DNA of 64,000 nucleotides from positions 1 through 64,000 of the forward strand of contig CAMKNZ010000010.1 of NCBI GenBank assembly GCA_946414315.1. Direction: 5' to 3'. This stretch comes from an uncultured Clostridia bacterium. Lineage in GTDB: Bacteria; Bacillota; Clostridia; Christensenellales; Aristaeellaceae. Under the pieces are notes generated by a model, which worked only from the letters and a program-made list of their open reading frames with translations, was not told where the DNA came from and made no database searches. The position numbers were made by a program, and so were the translations under genes. Positions 15,741 through 23,680 of the stretch are shown here, piece after piece. Within the stretch, counting starts at the first letter, position 1, and each line of letters opens with the position of its first letter.

Positions 15741-16325
15741 TTATACTTTCCGCCTGAACAATCCGTGGCGGTTGCAGTAAGTATACACCCATCCGCTGCC
15801 GCGGAAGAAGAACCGGGCTTCCGCGTTCCCTTCCGGATACAGGGCTTTGATCTCGCAGTCATCCGGCGTCATATAGGCGATAAAGGAAAGATAATGATCC
15901 TTGCTCATCGGGTGATCCGCAGCGATACAGATCTCATCTTCCACACGCTCCGCTTTGATCCCGTGTGCCTCATCCGGCTCCTCCGCTTCCAGAGCCGGAA
16001 GCCGGATCCCGCAGCAGGAGATCATGGTTTCCCCTCTCGCAAATATCACGTTTCCGCAAACCGGGCATACATAGAACCTGCTCTTCAGCATATTGGCGGA
16101 CCGGTTCCCGTTCACGACCGCCTGTCCGCACAACAGTTCCGGAATGGAAATCCGCAGTGCTTTCCCCAGCGGTTCCAGCAGGGATACATCCGGGAATCCC
16201 CTTCCCGTTTCCCATTTTGATACGGCCTTGTCGCTCACGCAGAGTTTCTCCGCCAGCTCCGCCTGCGTCATTCCCTGCTTCTCGCGCAGCGCCCTGATTG
16301 CGGCGCCTGTCACATAGTGGTCCAT
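15741..16325 (-). CDS. XRE regulator fused to a desulfoferrodoxin-like domain
   Basis: A 194-residue protein. Residues 8-65 are an XRE/Cro helix-turn-helix (MTQAELAEKLCVSDKAVSKW). From about 85 there is a desulfoferrodoxin-like zinc/iron ribbon (CPVCGNVIFARGE ... SCCG), and then a superoxide-reductase-like segment (ADHPMSKDHYLSFIAYMT ... YCNRHGLF). Superoxide reductases use His and Cys ligands of this kind. The combination suggests a regulator that senses superoxide, iron or redox state. AAAGGAG is well placed ahead of the ATG. The HAD-kinase gene follows on the same strand 17 bases later. Confidence 0.8.
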   Translation of the reverse strand: MDHYVTGAAIRALREKQGMTQAELAEKLCVSDKAVSKWETGRGFPDVSLLEPLGKALRISIPELLCGQAVVNGNRSANMLKSRFYVCPVCGNVIFARGETMISCCGIRLPALEAEEPDEAHGIKAERVEDEICIAADHPMSKDHYLSFIAYMTPDDCEIKALYPEGNAEARFFFRGSGWVYTYCNRHGLFRRKV

Positions 16326-16395
16326 TGTTCACCACTCCTTTCACGAAAAGCATACTGCCTGTTCCGCGCGTATACAACCTACGCTCCGTAGAGCG

Positions 16396-16998
16396 CTACC
16401 TGACCTTCAGGATCAGGAAGCCCTTGATCACAAGCACGGCAAAGAAGATCAGGCCGGCATAGGGCTGCCGGGTGATCAGGAACAGGGCGGATCCGAGAAT
16501 CGTCAGCGCAATGCCGGTCACCAGGCGGTGCCTGTTCCAGACCGGTTTGTCAAAATTGCTGATCACTGCCGTGCAGATCCCGTTCAGCACCGTCAGGGAA
16601 ATGACGATGATAAAGAGGATACGGATCCAGGAACTGATGCCGTCCAGGCCGGACAGGGCCACCGTTTCACGGGATCCAGCCCCGTTTCCGAACGCCGGGA
16701 TAAACAGCAGGATCGCGGGCAGGATATCCAGCACGCCGCAGATCAGCGTCAGATACCTGCTGATGAAGTCTTTTTTCTCGTTTTCCGCAGCGGAGATAAT
16801 CTCCTCCGGGCAGATCAGTTCGTCCACCGTCACGGAAAAGAACCGGGCGATCTCCTTCAGGGAATCGATCCCCGGATATCCCCGGCCGGACTCCCATTTG
16901 GATACGGCGGTCCGGGAAACAAACAGCGCTTCCGCCAGTTCCTCCTGCGTCAGCGACCTGCTTTTTCTCAGTTCCTGCAGTTTCTCATGAAATTCCAT
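16396..16998 (-). CDS. XRE-family regulator with C-terminal membrane domain
   Basis: This 200-residue protein has an N-terminal helix-turn-helix (residues 3-60, SLTQEELAEALFVSRTAVSK) and three to four hydrophobic helices (from about residue 82, YLTLICGVLDILPAILLF, to FFAVLVIKGFLIL). Membrane-bound XRE proteins of this layout are common in Firmicutes and of unknown signal. AAGGAG lies 7 bases ahead of the ATG. It overlaps the end of the PAP2 gene by 14 bases, so the two are probably coupled. Confidence 0.85.
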   Translation of the reverse strand: MEFHEKLQELRKSRSLTQEELAEALFVSRTAVSKWESGRGYPGIDSLKEIARFFSVTVDELICPEEIISAAENEKKDFISRYLTLICGVLDILPAILLFIPAFGNGAGSRETVALSGLDGISSWIRILFIIVISLTVLNGICTAVISNFDKPVWNRHRLVTGIALTILGSALFLITRQPYAGLIFFAVLVIKGFLILKVR

Positions 16999-17665
16999 TG
17001 CTTGCTCCTTCAGCCTTCCTTTGGTCCGCCCGGACAACCGCGGCGCGGTACAGCAGATACAGAGCGCCGCTGAGCAGCACGGATCCGATGATGTCCGTGA
17101 TCCAGTGCACGCCTGAAATCAGCCTTCCGGTCACCATAAAGGTGGAAAACAGGATCACAAACCAGGTCGCCAGGCGCCGGACCTTTGCGTTTCCGCACCG
17201 ACGGTCTGTCTGAAACTTCAGGGTAGGCATTACGCTCAGCACCAGAAGCGTCGTGGAGGACGGGTAAGATGCTTCCAGATATCCGTCAATCAGCACCGGC
17301 CGGTAATTGACCGGTACCATTTCAAAGAACAGATATCCGAAGATCACCAGCAGGTAGTACGCGCCGAGCAGCAGGATATCCGCGTCCACCCTGAGCAGTT
17401 TTTTCCGCCGGATCCACTGAACCAGGCCGGCAACCCCGTAGCATCCGCAGATCAGGACCGGCACCAGCCCGAGCCAGTCCGTTACAGTGTAAAGCAGCCA
17501 GTTCACGCCGGTCAGCGCATGAAACCGGCCGTTCAGGCCGGCAAACCCGACCCCGGTTCCTTCCGGTCCGATCTTCTGCACATCGATGTACATGATCGCT
17601 GCGGTCCACAGGGCGAACAAGGCCAGCAGGCCGGCGGCGGCCGTCAGGATCTTTTTTCCTCTCAT
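16985..17665 (-). CDS. PAP2-family membrane phosphatase
   Basis: This 226-residue protein has five or six membrane helices and the three PAP2 motifs: VNYRPV (degenerate motif 1), SYPSST (motif 2) and GRLISGVHWITDIIGS (motif 3 with the catalytic His and Asp). Such enzymes dephosphorylate lipid phosphates, for example undecaprenyl pyrophosphate or phosphatidic acid. Start ATG at 17665 follows AAAGGA and GGAAAG. It is immediately followed by an overlapping membrane XRE regulator. Confidence 0.87.
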   Translation of the reverse strand: MRGKKILTAAAGLLALFALWTAAIMYIDVQKIGPEGTGVGFAGLNGRFHALTGVNWLLYTVTDWLGLVPVLICGCYGVAGLVQWIRRKKLLRVDADILLLGAYYLLVIFGYLFFEMVPVNYRPVLIDGYLEASYPSSTTLLVLSVMPTLKFQTDRRCGNAKVRRLATWFVILFSTFMVTGRLISGVHWITDIIGSVLLSGALYLLYRAAVVRADQRKAEGASNGIS

Positions 17666-17778
17666 GGTCTTTCCATCCTTTCCGTCCCGTTTCCGGGGCA
17701 GATGGAAAGTTAGCATACCCGCGCTGCGGAGAAAAGAATCAGTCCGTCACATCCGTGACACGATTCGTCACGTCGCGC

Positions 17779-18885
17779 TCAGCCGTTGCAGAGAAAGGTG
17801 GTAAAGCCCAGGTCGTATACGGTGATCTGCTGCCCGAAGAATTCCACCTGATGCCCTTCCGCTTCCCCGTTCAGGATGCTTTGAGCCCCGTCACGCAGTT
17901 TCCGGATGCACCCGGGGTAAATCGGAATGTCCGCGTGGGACGGCCAGATCTCGTCGAACTCCCCGGTCCGCTTCTCCAGCTTTTCCAGGCTGAGGATATA
18001 ATCCCGCATGTTCCGGCGTTCGCCGAACATAAAGATCCTTCCGTGCTCCTGGATGGGATCTCCGCTGATCAGCACCCGGTATTTCTCATCAAGCACCGCG
18101 ATGCTTCCGGGCGTATGTCCCGGCAGGTGGATGATCTTCAGTTTCCGGTTCCCCAGGTCGATCTCGTCGCCGTCCTGAACCGGAATCACCTTTCCGGATT
18201 TGCCGGACCGGCGGTAATGGCTTTCGTCCGCCGGGTGCATATAGAAGGATTCGAATGCTTCGTTACAGCCCGTATGGTCCCCGTCGGCATGCGTGTTCAG
18301 CAGTTCAACCGGCAGGCCGGTGAGCGCTTCCGCGATCTTCCGGGCGTGGCGGACCGTCATGCCGGTATCGATCAGGAGCGCTTTGTCCGTTCCCTTCAGC
18401 AGGAAAAAGCGGACCATGCCGTTTTCGATCCGCCAGGTATCCCCGTTCACCTGGACGGCCACAGCGCCGTACTGCTTTCCGCATCCGCTGCAGATTCCCG
18501 TATGGACGGAAACGATATGGCCGCATTCACTGCAGGTCCACTGTTCCCGTTCCTGCTCCAGGAACCGGTCCATGCCGATCTCCCGGATCGTCTGCAGGTT
18601 CTTCTTCGGCGATTCATACAGCGGATATTTCGAGGTATAGCGGTTTTCCTTCTCCATCACGTCGCCGCAGGGATAGTCCGGGCACTCGTCGCAGTATTCA
18701 TACCCCTTCTCCCTGCGTTTGGCGCAGAGAATGATCCCGCACCGCTTCGCGCAGAACTCGGGCTTGTGTTCATCGGGACCGAGGCAGCCCGGGCACGGGT
18801 CCGTCTCCGCCAGCGCCCGCTTGCAGATGCTGCAGTCCAGCCCGCAGGGCGCGATCATCCGGGCGGTGATCCGTTCATTCTTCAT
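17779..18885 (-). CDS. DUF3795 domain fused to metallo-beta-lactamase-fold hydrolase
   Basis: A 368-residue protein with a cysteine-rich DUF3795-like head (about 8-60, CGLDCSICKRALAETDPCPG ... CDECPDYPC), a zinc-ribbon linker (CSECGHIVSVHTGICSGCG, near residue 110) and an MBL hydrolase domain from about 140 to the end (LLIDTG; NTHADGDHTG; LPGHTPGS; ISGDPI; PSHADIPI). The usual HxHxDH site reads HADGDH, so the second His is replaced by Asp. AAGGAGG lies 7 bases ahead of the ATG. The gene follows a TIGR04076-like gene by 11 bases. The substrate is unknown. Confidence 0.82.
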   Translation of the reverse strand: MKNERITARMIAPCGLDCSICKRALAETDPCPGCLGPDEHKPEFCAKRCGIILCAKRREKGYEYCDECPDYPCGDVMEKENRYTSKYPLYESPKKNLQTIREIGMDRFLEQEREQWTCSECGHIVSVHTGICSGCGKQYGAVAVQVNGDTWRIENGMVRFFLLKGTDKALLIDTGMTVRHARKIAEALTGLPVELLNTHADGDHTGCNEAFESFYMHPADESHYRRSGKSGKVIPVQDGDEIDLGNRKLKIIHLPGHTPGSIAVLDEKYRVLISGDPIQEHGRIFMFGERRNMRDYILSLEKLEKRTGEFDEIWPSHADIPIYPGCIRKLRDGAQSILNGEAEGHQVEFFGQQITVYDLGFTTFLCNG

Positions 18886-18896
18886 CAGTTTCCTCC

Positions 18897-19250
18897 TTAC
18901 GGTTCTTTCCAGAACCCGCCTTTGTGGAAGTTCTTGTTCCCCAGCGGTTTCGCGGTCAGCCGGAACAGGACGCAGCCGTCCGGACAGACAATCGTCTTGG
19001 TATACTTGCTGTCCCCGCCCAGGTTCTCCAGGTCGCCGCCGCTGCGGATGGCTTCCATCAGCGGATAGAGCATCATCATGGTCTTGGAGCAGATGCCCTC
19101 CCCGTCCTGGTTTACCGGACAGCCGTAAGTGCACCTGTAAACGTCGCCGGGCTCTTCCCCGTTGCGGCAGTACCGTTCCGTATGGTCGCCCCGCAGAAAG
19201 CCGGTCACTTCGACCGTAAACTCATACTCCTCGTCATACCATTTTTTCAT
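18897..19250 (-). CDS. TIGR04076-like small protein
   Basis: This 117-residue protein has five cysteines and the late CPDGCVLFRLTA segment that resembles TIGR04076 family members, which are small proteins of unknown function in anaerobes. The assignment rests on this end motif and on the overall size. It is followed at 11 bases by the DUF3795-MBL gene and preceded by the flavodoxin gene, all on the same strand. The repeated presence of cysteine-rich partners suggests metal or thiol chemistry. Confidence 0.6.
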   Translation of the reverse strand: MKKWYDEEYEFTVEVTGFLRGDHTERYCRNGEEPGDVYRCTYGCPVNQDGEGICSKTMMMLYPLMEAIRSGGDLENLGGDSKYTKTIVCPDGCVLFRLTAKPLGNKNFHKGGFWKEP

Positions 19251-19269
19251 TGGTTCCTGTTCCTCCTTT

Positions 19270-19950
19270 TCAGGCGTCGCCGTTTACATTGCGGATGTAA
19301 TCTTCTGCGGAGATCATCGGCGTTTCCAGCGCCGCGACTGTTTCCGCGGACAGTTTCAGGCTGGCGGCATATTCGGCGCCGGCCTGCTCAAAGCGCGCCA
19401 GCAGCGGATCCGCCACGACGGCTGCCGCGGGCACGTTCAGCAGCGGCGTTTCCGGAACACATACCATGGTCGGATCCCCGAAGCAGGTTTTACACATCAT
19501 CTTCAGGCCGTCAAAATTCCCTTCCCAGTGCGGGAAACCGCAGCCGCAGATCACCAGGGTATGGATCCGGGAGAAATCGGCCAGCGCCTCATGGCGCACC
19601 GTTCCGTCCGCCTCCTGTACCATTTTCATCTGAACCAGCGGGATCGTCCGGTCCAGGAAAGCCTTCAGGTGGGAAGGCATGCCGTAGCAATACAGCGGGA
19701 AGCTCCAGATGATCACGTCCGCGTCCCGGTACAGGTCCAGGATCCCGTTCTGGTCGTCCTGGATCACGCAGTGGCCGTCCATCCGCTGCCAGCAGCCGAA
19801 GCACCCTCTGCAGGGCGCGATTTTTTTGTCAATCACGTTGATCACATGGATCTCGTGCCGATCCGTCCCCATGCCCTTCAGGAACGCTTCCGTCAGCCGG
19901 AATGTATCGCTTCTCTTTTTGGGGCTGCCGTTCAATACAAGTACTTTCAT
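19270..19950 (-). CDS. NADPH-dependent FMN reductase/flavodoxin family protein
   Basis: A 226-residue flavoprotein with MKVLVLNGSPKKRSDTFRLT (FMN phosphate loop) and CRGCFGCWQRMDGHCVIQDD, the cysteine pattern of the WrbA/iron-sulfur flavoprotein group. IIWSFPLYCYGMP is the second flavin loop. The ATG at 19950 has AGGAG 7 bases upstream. It is the first gene of a run with the TIGR04076-like and DUF3795-MBL genes, which mirrors the flavodoxin next to a DUF3795 protein at 9.4-11 kb. Confidence 0.85.
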   Translation of the reverse strand: MKVLVLNGSPKKRSDTFRLTEAFLKGMGTDRHEIHVINVIDKKIAPCRGCFGCWQRMDGHCVIQDDQNGILDLYRDADVIIWSFPLYCYGMPSHLKAFLDRTIPLVQMKMVQEADGTVRHEALADFSRIHTLVICGCGFPHWEGNFDGLKMMCKTCFGDPTMVCVPETPLLNVPAAAVVADPLLARFEQAGAEYAASLKLSAETVAALETPMISAEDYIRNVNGDA

Positions 19951-19981
19951 TTGCTTTCTCCTGAATAATCCGTGAATATGC

Positions 19982-20434
19982 TTACAGGTTATACTGCATG
20001 AATTTTCCGTTCTTTTTGAATCCGAAGGCTGTATAGAGCAGCACGCCCATGTCGGATGCCGTAATCTGCACACATCCGCAGCCGTAGGCACGGGCTTCGT
20101 CCGTCACCCGTCTCAGCAGTTCCTTCCCGATTCCGAGCCGGCGGTAGCCCGGATCCGTAAACATGCTGGAAAGCAGTCCGATCCTGCCGGAGGGGCAGCT
20201 GAAATACGGCGGTTTCTCCACAAAGGACATTCCGCTGGTTCCGACGATTTTTTCCCCGTCCAGCGCCAGCCAGGAAACAAAGGTCCCGTCAGCCAGGTGC
20301 CAATGATAGTAATCTTTCAGGGCGGGAACCAGGTCAATCTGCTCCGTCGCGCCTTCCTCCCGCAGCTGCGTGATCCGCATGCTGATGAAGGTTTCCAGAT
20401 CATCTTCCGTCAGTTTTCTGTAGGTGATGTTCAT
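19982..20434 (-). CDS. GNAT-family N-acetyltransferase
   Basis: A 150-residue acetyltransferase with the acetyl-CoA loop in DPGYRRLGIGKELL and the end FGFKKNGKFM. The start ATG overlaps the stop of the upstream alpha/beta hydrolase gene by four bases (ATGA), so the two are translationally coupled. Substrate unknown. Confidence 0.85.
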   Translation of the reverse strand: MNITYRKLTEDDLETFISMRITQLREEGATEQIDLVPALKDYYHWHLADGTFVSWLALDGEKIVGTSGMSFVEKPPYFSCPSGRIGLLSSMFTDPGYRRLGIGKELLRRVTDEARAYGCGCVQITASDMGVLLYTAFGFKKNGKFMQYNL

Positions 20435-21267
20435 TTCCTTACCTCTTCATACCACTTTCCGTTCCGGGCCGCCTGCCGCAGGAACCGGTCCGCTTCCCCG
20501 GTCAGTTCCTCCACCAGGTCCATGTCGATGTTGTGTCCGCAGTTGGAATACATAACCAGCTTGCAGTGCGGCAGGCACTGTGCCGTCCGCATCATCAGGG
20601 CAGGCGTGCTGATCGGGTCCTCCGCGCCGCCGAGGATCAGCACCGGCGTCCGGATGCTCTTCAGCGCCTCCTGCAGTTTTTCTTCCGAGCCGAGGCCCAT
20701 CAGGGGCCGGCCGTAGTCGACGGCTTTCTCCCGCGGATCCGCTTCCGGCAGGCTTTTGAGCCATTCCGCCCGTTCCGCGCGCCGCGCCTCCCGGGCTTCA
20801 TCCTGCTCAATGGGCGGATCAAAAGGCGGCGGTGCGGAGATGATGCCCTGCATCAGCATCTGCCGGTAGGACATGGTGCCCTCCGCCAGGCTGTGCGGTC
20901 CGGGAACCACCGCGACAAAGGCTGCCACCCGTTCCGGATGCCGGAGGGCCAGATGCCAGCCGACACCGGCCCCGTGGGATGCCCCCATATAGAAGAACGT
21001 ATCCAGTCCCAGTTCATCCGCCAGGCAGGCCACGTCATCCGCGAACCGGTCATACCAGCCGGTACCGTAATCCTCCGTCACAAAGGACGAAGGGGCAAAG
21101 CCGCGCAGCGTCATGCAGTATACATGGTATCCCCGCTCCGCCAGGCTTTGCTGCAGGCCTTTGGGATAGAATCCGGCCTGCGCTGAGAGAATCACTTTGT
21201 CTCCGGTTCCGTATTCGTCATAGTGCAGCGTCATTCCGTCCGCTGTGGTGAATGCATATCCTTTCAT
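20431..21267 (-). CDS. Alpha/beta-hydrolase
   Basis: A 278-residue alpha/beta-hydrolase fold enzyme. The nucleophile elbow is GASHGAG, the acid is in LGGAEDPIS and the histidine is in NCGHNIDMD. There is no signal peptide, so it acts in the cytoplasm on an unknown ester, amide or epoxide. GAGGGG precedes the ATG. It is coupled to the GNAT gene downstream and follows the YbaK gene by 12 bases. Confidence 0.86.
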   Translation of the reverse strand: MKGYAFTTADGMTLHYDEYGTGDKVILSAQAGFYPKGLQQSLAERGYHVYCMTLRGFAPSSFVTEDYGTGWYDRFADDVACLADELGLDTFFYMGASHGAGVGWHLALRHPERVAAFVAVVPGPHSLAEGTMSYRQMLMQGIISAPPPFDPPIEQDEAREARRAERAEWLKSLPEADPREKAVDYGRPLMGLGSEEKLQEALKSIRTPVLILGGAEDPISTPALMMRTAQCLPHCKLVMYSNCGHNIDMDLVEELTGEADRFLRQAARNGKWYEEVRK

Positions 21268-21279
21268 GGTCCCTCCGCG

Positions 21280-21750
21280 TTATTCCGGCTGTTTGCACAC
21301 GTCCACCCACTCCGTATAGCCGCTGCATCGTTCCAGCTCCGGAATGGTCAGTTTCACCCCGCTGTGGTCATTGCCCACCGCGGGATAAACGATCTCATGT
21401 TTCCGCAGGCTTTCGTCCAGGTATACGGTCACGCCCTCGTTCGCGCCGAAAGGGCAGACGCCGCCGATCTCGTGCCCCACCAGTGGTCCGACCAGATCCG
21501 CCGGGATCATCTTTGCCTTGCAGCCGAACCGGTCTTTATACTTCCGGTTGTCGATGCGGGCAACGCCGTCCGCCAGGATCAACACCGGCTTTCCGTCCTG
21601 CAGGAAGGACAGCGTCTTGCAGATCATCGCCTCTTCGCAGCCGATCGCTTCGGCCGCTTCCGCCACTGTCGCGCTGCTGTGTTCCGTCTCGATGATCCGG
21701 TCCGTCAGGCCGTAACCGTCCAGGTATGCCTTTGCCTTCTCAAACGCCAT
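21280..21750 (-). CDS. YbaK/EbsC-family aminoacyl-tRNA deacylase
   Basis: A 156-residue YbaK/ProX-type protein, which hydrolyses mischarged aminoacyl-tRNA such as Cys- or Ala-tRNAPro. Visible elements are SSATVAEAAEAIGC, ICKTLSF with the conserved Lys, LILADG and GHEIGGVCPFG. The ATG at 21750 is preferred because AGGAACGGAG precedes it; an ATG eight codons earlier is in frame. It heads a short set with the hydrolase and a GNAT. Confidence 0.87.
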   Translation of the reverse strand: MAFEKAKAYLDGYGLTDRIIETEHSSATVAEAAEAIGCEEAMICKTLSFLQDGKPVLILADGVARIDNRKYKDRFGCKAKMIPADLVGPLVGHEIGGVCPFGANEGVTVYLDESLRKHEIVYPAVGNDHSGVKLTIPELERCSGYTEWVDVCKQPE

Positions 21751-21819
21751 AGTTCTATGCTCCGTTCCTTTCATCGTATCACGAGTATTGTACCGCCGCA
21801 CCTTGGTATCTGGCAACAG

Positions 21820-21855
21820 AAAAGAACGTCTATTCCAAAGAAGAGACGTCCTTTT
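21820..21855 (-). terminator. Terminator of the methyltransferase/GNAT operon
   Basis: AAAAGAACGTCT and AGACGTCCTTTT form an imperfect stem; on the minus strand a T-rich stretch follows. It lies 10 bases after the stop of the methyltransferase at 21865. Confidence 0.7.
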
Positions 21856-21864
21856 CTTATCCCG

Positions 21865-22674
21865 TTAGTCCTTTCGCGAAACAATCATCAGGTGTTCCGT
21901 GTGGGTCAGGTAATCCCGCTTTTCGCAGAACCGGAGCGCGTAGTCATACCAGGCCATCCGGATCTTTTTCGGCTGCTTCGCCAGTTCATTCCTGTAGGGT
22001 GCAAGGATGCTCTCCTGGCCGAAAACAGTCTCCGTACTCAGCCCCGGAACGGATGCCAGCAGCTGCTCCGCGTCCCGGACCGTAGTCATATACGAATAGG
22101 TAAAAGCGTCAAACGCCAGGCTTTCATCCTTCGCGGCCACTTCAAAATACTGCTGTTCCCGCGGCATCAGGATGGTTTCCTGCAGATCCCGCAGTCCGTA
22201 AACCACGCCGCCGAACATCAGGATGAAACTGCTGAACAGGAATCCGCCGGGCTTCAGCACGCGCTTTGCTTCCTCAATGGCCCGGATCCTGCTTTCCTCG
22301 TTCATCAGGTGATACAGCGGTCCCATCAGGAATACGGTATCAAACGAATCGTCTGCGAACCGGGAAAGGTCCGCCGCGTCGCCCTGCTCCGCGGCAATCT
22401 TCACGCCGTACTGCCTGGCCTTCTTTTTCGCAAAGCGGACGTTCTCGTCACTCAGGTCCAGCAGCGTCACACCGTGTCCCTGCTTCGCGTAATGAATGGC
22501 GTAATGCCCGGGGCCTCCGCCGATGTCCAGAATCCTGTCACCGGGTTTGATATACCGATCCATCATCCGGATCGTGATGTATTTTTCATAGGGATGCTTT
22601 TTCTTCAGCCGGTCCCATTCCTTCTGCGGATTGGCGTTGTAATGAGATCGGATCTCGTCTTTCTTTTCCTGCAT
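21865..22674 (-). CDS. SAM-dependent class I methyltransferase
   Basis: A 269-residue methyltransferase with motif I LDIGGGPGHYAIHYAKQG, the acidic residue in VTLLDLSDENV, GDAADLSRF (motif II) and a post-motif VLKPGGFLFSSF. The target is unknown. It is the last gene of a five-gene minus-strand run (24978 to 21865) of acetyltransferases and methyltransferases that begins just after the leader cassette at 25.0-25.2 kb. Confidence 0.88.
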   Translation of the reverse strand: MQEKKDEIRSHYNANPQKEWDRLKKKHPYEKYITIRMMDRYIKPGDRILDIGGGPGHYAIHYAKQGHGVTLLDLSDENVRFAKKKARQYGVKIAAEQGDAADLSRFADDSFDTVFLMGPLYHLMNEESRIRAIEEAKRVLKPGGFLFSSFILMFGGVVYGLRDLQETILMPREQQYFEVAAKDESLAFDAFTYSYMTTVRDAEQLLASVPGLSTETVFGQESILAPYRNELAKQPKKIRMAWYDYALRFCEKRDYLTHTEHLMIVSRKD

Positions 22675-22695
22675 CCTGCTTTCCTTCTTTCTTCT

Positions 22696-23091
22696 TCAGC
22701 CTGGATTTCTGCTCATCGCCCTGTCGCCTGCGGATCCAAACCCGTACTGCGCATACAGTCCGTGAGCGTCCCGGGTCAGCAGAAGCCCGCGCAGCCCGGA
22801 AAACTTTGACGTGATATGGGATACCAGGGCTTTGCCCAGTCCCTGATCCCGGTATTCCGGGTCGATGATCACATCGCACAGATACCAGGTGGTGGCGTAG
22901 TCGCTGATCACCCGGGCAAAGCCGGTCAGTTTCTGGTCTTCCCCGCTCCGGATCCCGAAGCAGGCCGAGTTGCGCATGGACTTTTCAATGGTTTCCGTGG
23001 GGCGCCTGTCCGCCCAGTAGGTCATCTTCAGCAGCTTTTCCACCTCACAGACCTTCATCTGATCCGCGCCTTCAATGATCCTGTATTCCAT
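22696..23091 (-). CDS. GNAT-family N-acetyltransferase (short)
   Basis: A 131-residue acetyltransferase with DVIIDPEYRDQGLGKALV as the acetyl-CoA site and YAQYGFGS near the C-terminus. GGGAGGAGC precedes the ATG. It is in the middle of the GNAT/methyltransferase operon. Substrate unknown. Confidence 0.85.
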   Translation of the reverse strand: MEYRIIEGADQMKVCEVEKLLKMTYWADRRPTETIEKSMRNSACFGIRSGEDQKLTGFARVISDYATTWYLCDVIIDPEYRDQGLGKALVSHITSKFSGLRGLLLTRDAHGLYAQYGFGSAGDRAMSRNPG

Positions 23092-23105
23092 GGCCGCTCC
23101 TCCCT

Positions 23106-23663
23106 TTATCTCCTGATCTCCCGGATCATACAGTACTCGTTCAGCAGCGTGCCGTCCCTCAGCCGGATGGCATTCGGATTGATGCCGGTGATCCGGAAGC
23201 CCATTTTCTCATACAGCGCCCGGGCCCGGGTATTGCCCTCCACAAACTCCAGCTCCATCTGGATCAGGTTTTCATTCGCCTCCGCGATCCGGATCATCTC
23301 CTCAAACATCCTGGTTCCGATACCCAGATTCCAGAATTCCTTCAGCAGCGCGATCGCCACGCTGGCCCGATGCCTTGTTTTGATCCCGGTCTTCCACGCG
23401 ATCTGGCAATTTCCCGCCACCTTCCCGTCGACGATGCACACAAGCATAGCCTCGTTTTCGGAAGCGTTGATCCGGTCAAAGAGGGCTTTCTCCCCCTCGT
23501 ATGTATATTTGCCGCACTCCTCGGGATAGCGGAGAATGAATTCCGTCTCCCCCGCGGACACATACAGGTAATCCAGCACGCCCCGGATATCCTCGTCCTT
23601 CGGGCTGCGGAGCAGGGCCTTCCGGCCGTCTTTCAGTGTAAACGCTGTATCTTTGATGATCAT
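23106..23663 (-). CDS. GNAT-family N-acetyltransferase, paralogue of the gene at 42482
   Basis: A 185-residue acetyltransferase. It begins IKDTAFTLKDGRKALLRSP and carries FWNLGIGTRMFEEMIR and the closing ALYEKMGFRITG. The same order of motifs, with high identity, occurs in the protein at 42482-43033, so the two are paralogues in two separate clusters. The protein has the RimI/RimJ-like layout common for resistance-type and protein acetyltransferases. The ATG at 23663 has a G-rich ribosome binding site. Confidence 0.86.
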   Translation of the reverse strand: MIIKDTAFTLKDGRKALLRSPKDEDIRGVLDYLYVSAGETEFILRYPEECGKYTYEGEKALFDRINASENEAMLVCIVDGKVAGNCQIAWKTGIKTRHRASVAIALLKEFWNLGIGTRMFEEMIRIAEANENLIQMELEFVEGNTRARALYEKMGFRITGINPNAIRLRDGTLLNEYCMIREIRR

Positions 23664-23680
23664 TGTTTTATCCCCCCGTT

